64,000 nucleotides of DNA. Origin: an uncultured Clostridia bacterium. GTDB lineage: Bacteria > Bacillota > Clostridia > Christensenellales > Aristaeellaceae. Below the pieces are notes generated by a model. The model was not told the origin of the DNA. It worked only from the letters and a program-made list of their open reading frames with translations, and ran no database searches. This document shows, one piece after another, positions 23,955 to 32,307 of the stretch (position 1 is its first letter; the number at the start of each line of letters is the position of its first letter). The stretch lies in contig CAMKNZ010000008.1 in the NCBI GenBank assembly GCA_946414315.1, positions 1 to 64,000 on the forward strand, read 5' to 3'. Position numbers and translations under genes: made by a program.

Positions 23955-26843
23955 ATGAAGGATGTGACCGGAATGAGATACAGAGACCGCGGGAAAGCGG
24001 GACGCAGCCACGCATTGATCTGGCTGTGCGTGTTCCTGCTGTCCGCCATGATCTTTCCGGCAGCCGGGGCCGCCGGGGAGGAAACCGGCACGGTCCGGGT
24101 CGGGTATTATGAGAACGAAGTATTCCAGGAAGGCGCTTCGATAGACGCGATCAAGACGGGATACGCCTATGAATACTACCTGAAGCTTTCCGAGTATACC
24201 GGATGGAAATATGAATACATCTACGGCAGTTACGGCGAGCTGTACCAGATGCTGCTGGACGGCCGGGTCGACCTGCTGGCCGGACTGGCGTGGAAAGAGG
24301 AACGCGGCGGCCTGATCGGCTATCCGGACGCCGCGATGGGTCACGAGACTTACAGCCTGGTGAAACACGACACAGATCCGGGTATTACGGCGGAACCTTC
24401 CACGATTGCCGGAAAAAAGATCGGTGTGCTGGACAGTGCCATGGTCGGCGTGCTGGGGAACTGGCTGGAAAGCAAGGGCGTATCAGCCGACGTGGTTCGG
24501 TTTACCGACTATGCGGAGCTGTTTACCGCTTTTGACAAAAACAAGGTCGACATTCTCGCCGCGGAGGGCGACGGCGCCTACGGCAGGGAACATGCCGAAG
24601 TACTCTGTTCCTTCGGCGCGTCGGATTACTATCTCTGCGTGAATATCCGGAGGCCCGACCTGCTGACGGAACTGAACCTGGCCCAGGCTCAGCTGGCCGT
24701 GGAGGAACCGAACTACCTGCACTCCCTGAATTCCAAATACTATTCCGTGAGCATGTCCAGCCGGGCGTTCTCCGCATCGGAACGGGAATGGATTGACGGA
24801 CACAGCGAGCTGAAAGTGGGCTATCTGAACAACTACCTGCCATACAGCGACACAGACGCCCAGGGGAATGTGACGGGCATAGTCCAGGATATGGTGCTGG
24901 GGATCCTGAACGGGCTCGGAATTGACGGAATTGCGGTATCCTATCAGGCCTTTGACAGCTATGATGACATGATCGCGGCCGTGAACGACGGGAGCGTCGA
25001 CGCGGTATTTCCCGTGGGCGGCGGACTGTATTATTCGGAAGAGAACGGGATCTATCAGTCCAGCACGGTAGTTTCCGCACCGACCGAACTGGTTTACAGC
25101 GGAGAGTATTCCGATGGAAAGACGGAAAGCTTTGCCGTAAATGAGCAGAACCGGATGCAGTATTACTACATCACCACCAATTATCCGGAAGCCCGGATTC
25201 TGACGTTCCCGTCCATTGACGACTGCCTGAAGGCGGTACTGGACGGAAAAGCCGGCGGGACGACGCTGAACGGCCTGCGGGCGAACGATATCCTGAAGAA
25301 CCGGAAATACCGGGATCTGTCCATGCGCCAGCTGAGCCGGAGCGACGACCGGTGTTTCGGCGTGAAGATCGGCAATGAGGGACTGCTGAAACTGCTGAAC
25401 CGCGGCATCAGCGTGCTGGGACCGGAATACGCCCAGAGCATCTCCTACCGCTATACGGACGGGCTGTATTCCGTATCGCTGATGGACATGCTGAAGGACA
25501 ACATGGCGTTCGTCGGCAGCGTAATTCTGGCGGTGGCCGCGCTGATCATCTTCCTGCTGGTGCGCGGGATCAGGCAGAGCCGGAAAGAAACACAGACCAA
25601 GGAACAGGCCCGGCTGGAACTGGAGGAAAAGAACAAGGAACTGGCGGAGGGCCGGGAAGCGCTTTCCAAAGCGCTGGACGCAGCAGAGAATGCCAACCGG
25701 GCCAAGACCACCTTCCTGAACAACATGAGCCACGATATCCGCACGCCCATGAACGCAATTGTGGGCTTTACGGAACTGGCGTCCACCCATATCGACAATA
25801 AGGAACAGGTGCAGGACTACCTGGGCCGGATTTCCGTGTCCAGCCAGCACCTGCTGTCGCTGATCAACGATGTGCTGGACATGAGCCGGATCGAGAGCGG
25901 CAACGTGACCATTGAGGAAGCGGACGTTCACCTGCCGGATGTGGTCCGGGACATTCATACGATCATTGAGCCCAGCACCGCGGCGAAGCACCAGAAGCTG
26001 ACGGTCAGCACACAGGAAATCCGGAATGAGGATATCGTGACCGATAAGCTGCGGCTGAATCAGATCCTGCTGAACATCCTGTCGAACGCGGTCAAGTTTA
26101 CGCCCGACGGGGGAGAGATCAGCCTGAAAGTCAGCCAGCTGCCCATGGAAGAGAAGACGGACATTGCCGAATATGTGTTCCGGATCAGGGACAACGGGAT
26201 CGGCATGAGTGAAGAATTCCGCCAGAGCGTCTTTGAAGCCTTTGCCCGGGAACGGACCAGCACCGTCAGCGGGATCCAGGGCACGGGCCTTGGCATGGCA
26301 ATTACCAAGAATATCGTGGATATGATGGGCGGCACGATCTCTGTGGAAAGCGAATCGGGCAAGGGCACAGAGGTAACCGTGATCCTGCCGTGCCGTTTCA
26401 GCAGCGGAATCCGGAAAGATGAAACACCGGCGGACAATGTCGGGTTCAGCGGGAAGACGGTATTGCTGGCCGAAGACAACGAGATGAACCAGATGATCGC
26501 GGAGGAGATCCTGAAGCAGCACGGCTTCGCAGTGGAGATTGCCGGCGACGGCGAAGAAGCCGTGCGGAAGATGGCGGAAGCGCCGGCGGGGACTTATGAC
26601 GTGATCCTGATGGACATCCAGATGCCGCGGATGAACGGATATGAGGCCGCCCGGCGGATCAGGCAGCTGGAGGATCCGGAGAAGGCCGGCATCCCGATCA
26701 TCGCAGTGACGGCCAATGCCTTTGAGGAAGACCGGAAGGTCGCACTGGAGGCCGGCATGAACGGTCATCTGGCCAAGCCCTATGATATTCCGAAGATGAT
26801 GGAAACACTGCGGAATGTTCTGCGGCAGAAAGATAAACAGTAA
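23955..26843 (+). CDS. Hybrid histidine kinase with two fused SBP domains
   Basis: 962 residues from ATG 23955, chosen because GGAGG lies 7 bases upstream; an in-frame ATG at 23937 overlaps the previous stop but has no ribosome site. A signal peptide (HALIWLCVFLLSAMIFPAAGAA) is followed by two SBP_bac_3 domains, about 30-265 (TVRVGYYENEVFQEGAS) and 275-500 (ELKVGYLNNYLPYSDTDA). A transmembrane helix (about 517-535), a coiled coil, HisKA (NMSHDIRTPMNAI, His593), HATPase_c (NILSNAVKF; GTGLGMAI) and one receiver (LLAEDNEMNQ; MDIQMPRMNG, Asp887) follow. This is a BvgS/EvgS-like architecture in a Gram-positive-type genome. Confidence 0.92.
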   Translation: MKDVTGMRYRDRGKAGRSHALIWLCVFLLSAMIFPAAGAAGEETGTVRVGYYENEVFQEGASIDAIKTGYAYEYYLKLSEYTGWKYEYIYGSYGELYQMLLDGRVDLLAGLAWKEERGGLIGYPDAAMGHETYSLVKHDTDPGITAEPSTIAGKKIGVLDSAMVGVLGNWLESKGVSADVVRFTDYAELFTAFDKNKVDILAAEGDGAYGREHAEVLCSFGASDYYLCVNIRRPDLLTELNLAQAQLAVEEPNYLHSLNSKYYSVSMSSRAFSASEREWIDGHSELKVGYLNNYLPYSDTDAQGNVTGIVQDMVLGILNGLGIDGIAVSYQAFDSYDDMIAAVNDGSVDAVFPVGGGLYYSEENGIYQSSTVVSAPTELVYSGEYSDGKTESFAVNEQNRMQYYYITTNYPEARILTFPSIDDCLKAVLDGKAGGTTLNGLRANDILKNRKYRDLSMRQLSRSDDRCFGVKIGNEGLLKLLNRGISVLGPEYAQSISYRYTDGLYSVSLMDMLKDNMAFVGSVILAVAALIIFLLVRGIRQSRKETQTKEQARLELEEKNKELAEGREALSKALDAAENANRAKTTFLNNMSHDIRTPMNAIVGFTELASTHIDNKEQVQDYLGRISVSSQHLLSLINDVLDMSRIESGNVTIEEADVHLPDVVRDIHTIIEPSTAAKHQKLTVSTQEIRNEDIVTDKLRLNQILLNILSNAVKFTPDGGEISLKVSQLPMEEKTDIAEYVFRIRDNGIGMSEEFRQSVFEAFARERTSTVSGIQGTGLGMAITKNIVDMMGGTISVESESGKGTEVTVILPCRFSSGIRKDETPADNVGFSGKTVLLAEDNEMNQMIAEEILKQHGFAVEIAGDGEEAVRKMAEAPAGTYDVILMDIQMPRMNGYEAARRIRQLEDPEKAGIPIIAVTANAFEEDRKVALEAGMNGHLAKPYDIPKMMETLRNVLRQKDKQ

Positions 26844-26865
26844 CACGAGAGAGGAGCAGCGAGCC

Positions 26866-28578
26866 ATGGGTGAAGCTGGAATCAGTATGGATTTTGCGGG
26901 TGAAGACCGGGAAAGGCTGGCCGCGATGAGAAAGCGGCAGATCCTGATCGTGGAGGACGAATTTGTCAACCGCGAAATCCTGAAGGCTTACCTGGAACCG
27001 GAGTATGAGGTGCTCTGCGCGGAAACGGGTGAGGAAGCCCGTGAAAAGATCCGCGCCGGGTTTGATATCATCAGCTTGATCCTGCTGGACCTGAACCTGC
27101 CGGACCTGCACGGCATGGACATCCTGCGCTGGGTCCGGGAGGATACTCATTTTTCCAAGATTCCCGTGATTGTGATGACTTCGGACAAGGAATCCGAGGT
27201 GGAGAGCCTGACCATCGGCGCTGTGGACTTCATTACGAAACCCTATCCGATGCCGAAGGTGATCCAGGCCCGGGTGCGGCGCATCATCGAACTGAACGAA
27301 ACCAGGGACCTGATCCGGGAGACATCCCGGGACAGCCTGACAGGCCTGTTCAACCGGGAATACTTCTTTCATTACGCAGAACAGTACGATCATTTCCACC
27401 AGGACGAGCCGACGGACGCCATCGTGATGGACGTCAATCACTTCCGGATGATTAACGAACGGTACGGTAAAGCCTTTGCGGACGAAGTGCTCCGGCGGAT
27501 CGGCATCGCGATGAAGGCGTTCGTGAAACAGAACGGTGGTATTGCCTGCCGCCGGGAAGCGGACCGGTTCCTGCTCTACTGTCCGCACAGGACGGATTAT
27601 ACATCGCTGGCGGAAGAAGTTGCCGCGGCAGCGGGCGGCGGCATGAAAGGAAAGATCCGGATCCGCCTGGGCGTTTATTCCGGTGTGGACAAGACCATCG
27701 AGATGGAACAGCGGTTCGACCGGGCCAAGAGTGCGGCGGACACGATCCGGAACAGCTATAATGTCACGGTGGCGCTGTATGACGACGAACTGCACGACAA
27801 GGAAGTTTATGCGGAACGGCTGCTGGACGAATTCCAGGAAGCCATCGACCAGAAGCAGTTTCTGGTGTTTTTCCAGCCGAAGTTTGATATCCGGCCGGAA
27901 ATGCCGCTTCTGTGCGGCGCGGAAGCGCTGGTACGCTGGAAACATCCGGAACTGGGCATGATCAGCCCGGGTATCTTTGTACCGCTGTTTGAGAGCAACG
28001 GCCTGGTGCGGGAACTGGATCACTATGTATGGCGGGAAACCGCCGCGCAGATCAGCGCCTGGAAACAGAACCCGGGAAAGGCTGTACCCGTTTCCATCAA
28101 CGTTTCCCGGGTAGACATGATGGATCCGGACCTGATGGACATCCTGCGCAGCCTGATTGAAGACAACGGACTGGAATACGGCGACTTGCACCTGGAAATC
28201 ACGGAATCCGCCTATACGCAGGACGCAAAGCAGATCATTGATACGGTGAATGTCCTGCGGAGCATGGGTTTTGTGATCGAGATGGATGACTTCGGAAGCG
28301 GATACTCTTCGCTGAACATGGTCACCTCTCTGCCGATCGACGTGCTGAAGCTGGATATGGGATTCATCCGCAGCGCGTTCAGCGAGGGAGGGAACACCCG
28401 GATGATCAGGGTGATTGTGGATATTGCCCAAGCCCTGAAGGTGCCGATGATCGCTGAAGGCGTTGAAACGAAGGAGCAGATGCTGACCCTGAGGGAACTG
28501 GGCTGCGACATCGTGCAGGGCTATTATTTCTCCCGCCCCGTACCGGCGGATGAATTTGAAACTTTCCTGAAAGTGTAA
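26866..28578 (+). CDS. Receiver / degenerate GGDEF / EAL protein
   Basis: 570 residues from ATG 26866 (GAGGAG site). The receiver (about 24-140) has ILIVEDE and phosphoacceptor Asp75 in LLDLNLPD. The GGDEF domain (about 150-320) has SRDSLTGLFNREYF, but its signature is RREAD (229-233), so it should not make c-di-GMP. The EAL domain (about 330-570) keeps the catalytic set: EALVRW (Glu353), SINVSRVD, LEITES, DDFGSGYSS, LKLDMGF and AEGVET. A phosphodiesterase output controlled by phosphorylation is the straightforward reading, with the receiver fed by the two hybrid kinases upstream, probably through the HPt protein. Confidence 0.92.
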   Translation: MGEAGISMDFAGEDRERLAAMRKRQILIVEDEFVNREILKAYLEPEYEVLCAETGEEAREKIRAGFDIISLILLDLNLPDLHGMDILRWVREDTHFSKIPVIVMTSDKESEVESLTIGAVDFITKPYPMPKVIQARVRRIIELNETRDLIRETSRDSLTGLFNREYFFHYAEQYDHFHQDEPTDAIVMDVNHFRMINERYGKAFADEVLRRIGIAMKAFVKQNGGIACRREADRFLLYCPHRTDYTSLAEEVAAAAGGGMKGKIRIRLGVYSGVDKTIEMEQRFDRAKSAADTIRNSYNVTVALYDDELHDKEVYAERLLDEFQEAIDQKQFLVFFQPKFDIRPEMPLLCGAEALVRWKHPELGMISPGIFVPLFESNGLVRELDHYVWRETAAQISAWKQNPGKAVPVSINVSRVDMMDPDLMDILRSLIEDNGLEYGDLHLEITESAYTQDAKQIIDTVNVLRSMGFVIEMDDFGSGYSSLNMVTSLPIDVLKLDMGFIRSAFSEGGNTRMIRVIVDIAQALKVPMIAEGVETKEQMLTLRELGCDIVQGYYFSRPVPADEFETFLKV

Positions 28579-28611
28579 TATTCTATATGTAAGAAAGAGG
28601 GGGAACAACCA

Positions 28612-28950
28612 ATGCTGACGATTGACGCCCTGCGCGCGTACGGCGCGGATGTGGATGACGGCCTGAGAAGGTGCATGAACAACGAAGGATTCTACCTGAA
28701 ACTGGTGGAGAAGGCGGCGGCGGATCCGTCCTTCGACCAGTTAATAGAAGCGGTGGAAGGCGGAGATCTGGGACGGGGATTTGAACTGGCCCACGCCCTG
28801 AAAGGCGTGACGGCGAATCTTTCCCTGACACCGGTGGAAACGCCGGTACGGGAGATCACGGAGCTGCTGCGGAACCGGACGGAAACGGATTACGGCCCGT
28901 ATCTGGACCGGATCGCTGAAGCAAGAAAGAAACTGACAAAACTGTTATAA
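28612..28950 (+). CDS. Free-standing HPt phosphotransfer protein
   Basis: 112 residues, mostly helical, with the histidine phosphotransfer signature AHALKGVTANL, where His61 is the phosphoacceptor. The length is normal for a single HPt domain. It sits 33 bases after the EAL gene (AGAGGGGG site) and closes the operon with a terminator. It gives the hybrid kinases upstream a shuttle to the receiver of the EAL protein or to a response regulator elsewhere. Confidence 0.93.
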   Translation: MLTIDALRAYGADVDDGLRRCMNNEGFYLKLVEKAAADPSFDQLIEAVEGGDLGRGFELAHALKGVTANLSLTPVETPVREITELLRNRTETDYGPYLDRIAEARKKLTKLL

Positions 28951-28964
28951 GGGGAGACAATGAA

Positions 28965-29001
28965 GGAGCGCGGTTCAAAACGAACCGCGCTCCGCGTTTT
29001 T
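28965..29001 (+). terminator. Terminator of the signalling operon
   Basis: GGAGCGCGGTTC and GAACCGCGCTCC form a 12-bp stem followed by GCGTTTTTG. Confidence 0.9.
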
Positions 29002-29004
29002 GTT

Positions 29005-29259
29005 TTATTCTTTTTCTTTCTCTTTTTTCTCCCGAACCAGGCTAACGATCAGCGAGATCAGGAAGAGCGGGATCCCGACGATCCCGGCAGGAAGCCATAC
29101 CCCCGCACAGAATGCGCCAAACTGATCCAGCGCGAAATCGTAATGGTAGGGGCGATTCAGGGCACCGGGGTTCCTATCCACCGCCAGGCCGACCGCAAAG
29201 ATTACAATCAGCATCAGGCCGATGAAGATGAGCACAGCGCCGGAGTTTCTGCCTTTCAT
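29005..29259 (-). CDS. Small two-helix membrane protein
   Basis: 84 residues with two hydrophobic helices (about 8-26, GAVLIFIGLMLIVIFAVGLAV; about 52-72, VWLPAGIVGIPLFLISLIVSLV) and a highly charged Lys/Glu tail. AAGGCGG precedes the ATG by 7 bases. It lies 12 bases after the SH3-repeat gene on the same strand, so the two form a small operon. No family is recognised and no function is assigned. Confidence 0.65.
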   Translation of the reverse strand: MKGRNSGAVLIFIGLMLIVIFAVGLAVDRNPGALNRPYHYDFALDQFGAFCAGVWLPAGIVGIPLFLISLIVSLVREKKEKEKE

Positions 29260-29271
29260 AACTTTTCCGCC

Positions 29272-30480
29272 TTACGGAGAGATGTAGTTTCTATGAACCC
29301 AGCCTGTGTAGCCGTTGTACTGTACCTTTGCCCAACCGCCTTCAATCGCCAGGACATGAACCGTCTGGCCATACTGCAGACGGCCGACACCATCCACGTT
29401 GGAAGACCAGTCGCCCTTCCTCTTATGGAAGTTCAGGTCATTGATGGTAACCGTAGCGTCATATTCCTGGAAAACAGGCGCAGGAGCTGCTTCGGCATTG
29501 GGATCCGGTGTTACGACTTCACCGGCATCCGCAGGCTTGGAAAGCTGCAGGAAGCTGTTGTCAATGTATCCTTTTCTGCCGCCATACTGGATATAGTCCC
29601 ATTTCTTTTGATGCTTAAGTACGACCACGGGTGCGCCGTAAGGGACCTTAAACAGGACCGTATAGCCCTTCCCCTGACCTTTGCGGACATTGACAGACTT
29701 CCTGTTTCCAGACGTTGCATAGGCTGTGTAGCTTGAGCTGCCGCCACCGCCGCCGCCAGGAGCCGGCTCGACCGTCGGGGCAGGCTCGCTGGTGCTGAGA
29801 TACGCATTCTGCATCCAGCCGGTGTTGCCGCCGACAGAAACATAGTCCCACTTCGCACCGTGGCTGATGACGTGGACTTTTGTTGCAGTAGGATAACTCT
29901 CGATTACCGGTGCGCTGGTGCTGGCGCTGCTGCGGAGGCTTACTGTACGGTAACCTGCAATGAGAATCCAGGCGTCGTAATCACCACCGCCTCCGTTTTT
30001 GGAGGTGGATTCAGCCCCGGAAGCCGCGACCTTTTTCTTGCTCAGGCGGCTGTTTACGATATAGCCATAACCGAAATCAGAGGTTTTGACATAGTCGTAA
30101 TTAGCGCCGTGGGAAAGAACGGACACCTTGGTTCCCTTGGCCAGAGAGGCAATGGAACCGGAACCGCCGTCGGGCTTCGGCCGCAGCTGGGTATCGTCAT
30201 AAGCGACCCAGGCACTGTAGGAAGAAGCCTTTTTCAGGTAGCTGGTTTTTACATATCCCTGGGTTCCGTTGTAGAAGGTGACATAGGACCAGCCGTTCTT
30301 CGTGCTGGAGAGCGTGCAGACGGAGTCCTTCCTGTAGCTGGCAAGTACTTTGGCACTTTCACTGGGCTGCATACGTACCTGCAGGGTAGACGTTACCCGG
30401 TAGTATGTCGCGGCAGAGGCAATGCCCGCCGGGATCAGCAGCACGAGCACGAGCAACAGTGCGATCAGACGTTTCTTCAT
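29272..30480 (-). CDS. Secreted SH3b-repeat protein
   Basis: 402 residues from the ATG at 30480 (GGAGG, 8 bases spacing); the longer open frame upstream lacks a ribosome site. Signal peptide KKRLIALLLVLVLLIPAGIASA. The rest is built of about five bacterial SH3 domains, each with a VR/LR start and a W-x-Y-V / G-Y-V end (TLQVRMQPSESAKVL...GYVKTSYL; TQLRPKP...GYIVNSRL; TVSLRSSA...GWMQNAYL; SVNVRKGQ...GYIDNSFL; DLNFHKRK...GWVHRNYI), separated by Gly/Ser- or Pro/Ala-rich linkers. No catalytic domain is visible, so it probably binds the cell wall or acts as a scaffold. Confidence 0.85.
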   Translation of the reverse strand: MKKRLIALLLVLVLLIPAGIASAATYYRVTSTLQVRMQPSESAKVLASYRKDSVCTLSSTKNGWSYVTFYNGTQGYVKTSYLKKASSYSAWVAYDDTQLRPKPDGGSGSIASLAKGTKVSVLSHGANYDYVKTSDFGYGYIVNSRLSKKKVAASGAESTSKNGGGGDYDAWILIAGYRTVSLRSSASTSAPVIESYPTATKVHVISHGAKWDYVSVGGNTGWMQNAYLSTSEPAPTVEPAPGGGGGGSSSYTAYATSGNRKSVNVRKGQGKGYTVLFKVPYGAPVVVLKHQKKWDYIQYGGRKGYIDNSFLQLSKPADAGEVVTPDPNAEAAPAPVFQEYDATVTINDLNFHKRKGDWSSNVDGVGRLQYGQTVHVLAIEGGWAKVQYNGYTGWVHRNYISP

Positions 30481-30652
30481 CAGGGTTCCCTCCAAAAAAG
30501 TAATACCGATAAACCAAACCACGCTGATTATATACAATTTTTATCGAATTGAAAACCCTTTCTGAAGATTTTTTTACAATAATATTATGAAAAAACAACA
30601 AAATAGTTATATACAGAAAAACCATATACCATATATTGTGGTAAAAAAATAC

Positions 30653-30688
30653 TTGACTTTATCACGGTAAAGCATTATCATGATAAAG
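30653..30688 (+). promoter_or_regulatory. his operon promoter with palindromic operator
   Basis: TTGACT (30653-30658), 17 bases, TATCAT (30676-30681). The inverted repeat CTTTATCA (30657-30664) and TGATAAAG (30681-30688) overlaps both boxes, a classic position for a repressor. The leader to hisZ is only about 50 bases, too short for a T-box. Confidence 0.7.
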
Positions 30689-30740
30689 AAATTTTGCCGG
30701 AAGGGCCTGAAGGCCGGACCGGAACCCCGGAGGGAAGCGT

Positions 30741-31688
30741 ATGTTGATTGACGATCGGGTGATGAACGGACAGGAAAGGATCAGTTTCCGCCTGCGTTCC
30801 CTTTATTCGGAATACGGGTATGAACGTTACCGGATGAGCAAGTTTGAAGAATACGACCTGTACAGCCGGAACAAGGATTTCCTGTTTTCCGAAGGCGTCA
30901 TTACCTTTACGGATACAAACGGGCGACTGATGGCGCTGAAACCGGACGTGACGCTTTCCATCGTCAAGAACCGGAAAGATACGCCCGGGGAGATCCAGAA
31001 ACTGTATTACCACGAAAACGTCTACCGGGTTTCCGCCGCAGCGGACGGATTCCGGGAGCAGACGCAGGTGGGCCTGGAATGCATGGGCGCGGTGGACGGT
31101 GCGTGTATTGCGGAAGTGCTGAAGCTTGCGGCGGAAAGCCTGAAGCTGTGCTCCGACCGGTTTGTGCTGGAGATTAGCCACGTCGGAATCCTGAACGCAT
31201 TCGTGGACGCGATTGCACCGGATGAAGCCGTGAAGGATGAGATCCTGACCTGCGCCGGGCAGAAGAACCTGCACGGGATCAGCCGGATCTGCCGGGACAA
31301 CCGCCTGGCCGAAGGAGCGGAGGACGCGCTGAAGCAGCTGCTGAGCCTGTACGGCACGCCCCGGACCGTGATGCCGAAGATCCGAGCCCTTGCGGAAGAA
31401 TACGGCGCCGGCGAAATGGCGGCGGAACTGGGCCGGGCAGTGGCCGGATTCACAGGCAGCGAGATCGAGGACCGGATCCAGATCGACTTTTCCGCCACGG
31501 GGGACGTGAAGTATTATAACGGCATCGCGTTCAAGGGCTTCATCAGCGGAATTCCGGGAAGCGTGCTTTCCGGCGGGCAGTATGATACCCTGATGAAAAA
31601 GATGGGCCGCAAAGACCGGGCGATCGGATTCGCCGTGTTCCTGGATATGCTGGAGAGACTGACAGAGGAGGATGACTTCCGTGCTTAA
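30741..31688 (+). CDS. hisZ: ATP phosphoribosyltransferase regulatory subunit HisZ
   Basis: 315 residues, a catalytically inactive relative of histidyl-tRNA synthetase that forms the regulatory subunit of the HisZG complex. RFRLRSLYSEYGYE-type N-terminal and class-II features are present: EYDLYSRNKDFLFSEG, ALKPDVTLSIV, YYHENVYR and the C-terminal YYNGIAFKGFI and SGGQYDTL motifs. A shorter than full-length HisRS size and the adjacent short hisG confirm HisZ rather than HisS. First gene of the his operon; GGAGGG site before the ATG. It overlaps hisG by eight bases. Confidence 0.95.
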   Translation: MLIDDRVMNGQERISFRLRSLYSEYGYERYRMSKFEEYDLYSRNKDFLFSEGVITFTDTNGRLMALKPDVTLSIVKNRKDTPGEIQKLYYHENVYRVSAAADGFREQTQVGLECMGAVDGACIAEVLKLAAESLKLCSDRFVLEISHVGILNAFVDAIAPDEAVKDEILTCAGQKNLHGISRICRDNRLAEGAEDALKQLLSLYGTPRTVMPKIRALAEEYGAGEMAAELGRAVAGFTGSEIEDRIQIDFSATGDVKYYNGIAFKGFISGIPGSVLSGGQYDTLMKKMGRKDRAIGFAVFLDMLERLTEEDDFRA

Positions 31689-32307
31689 TATCGCTCTTCC
31701 CAAAGGCAGGCTTGGTGAAAAAGTCTACGCCATGTTCGCAAAGGCGGGATTTGAGTGCCCCGCACTGCTGGAACCCGGCCGCAAGCTGATCTTTGACAAT
31801 GAAGAAGCCGGCGTGCGGTATTTCTGGGTCAAGCCGTCGGATGTGGCGATCTACGTCGAGCGCGGCGCTGCCGATATCGGCGTGGCCGGCAAGGACATCC
31901 TGCTGGAGTACCGGCCGGACGTATACGAGCTGCTGGACCTGAACGTGGGCAAATGCCGGATGGCCGTTGCGGCGCCTGCGGGCTTCAAAGACGACATGAA
32001 CCGGACGCTGCGGGTGGCGACAAAGTTCTCCCGCATCGCCCGGGACTACTATACCTCCATCGGCAGGGACATCGATATTATTCACCTGAACGGCTCCATT
32101 GAGATCGCGCCGATCCTGGGACTTTCAGATGTGATCGTGGACATCGTGGAAACAGGAACGACCCTGCGGGAGAATAACCTGAACGTGATCGAGGAGATCG
32201 TACCGATATCCGCCCGCCTGATTGCCAACAAGTCCGGGTTCAAGTTCCGGACTGAGCAGATCGAGCGGCTGACAGAGGGACTGAGAAAGGAAGTGCAGGA
32301 AGCATGA
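31681..32307 (+). CDS. hisG: ATP phosphoribosyltransferase, catalytic short form HisG
   Basis: 208 residues; first step of histidine synthesis, ATP plus PRPP to phosphoribosyl-ATP. GTG 31681 is chosen over ATG 31672 because GAGGAGG ends right before 31672 and gives 9 bases spacing to the GTG, and the protein then begins MLNIALPKGRLG as usual. DVAIYVERGAADIGVAGKDIL and the PRPP loop VDIVETGTTLREN are visible. The short form lacks the C-terminal regulatory domain and needs HisZ, encoded immediately upstream. Confidence 0.96.
   Translation: MLNIALPKGRLGEKVYAMFAKAGFECPALLEPGRKLIFDNEEAGVRYFWVKPSDVAIYVERGAADIGVAGKDILLEYRPDVYELLDLNVGKCRMAVAAPAGFKDDMNRTLRVATKFSRIARDYYTSIGRDIDIIHLNGSIEIAPILGLSDVIVDIVETGTTLRENNLNVIEEIVPISARLIANKSGFKFRTEQIERLTEGLRKEVQEA

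Noticed and set aside
24483-26969. 828-codon minus-strand open frame
   Set aside because: It is an antisense shadow of the SBP-fused hybrid kinase and has no recognisable motifs.
30689-30740. T-box or other riboswitch before hisZ
   Set aside because: The leader is only about 50 bases after the expected transcription start and holds no specifier loop, antiterminator or terminator.
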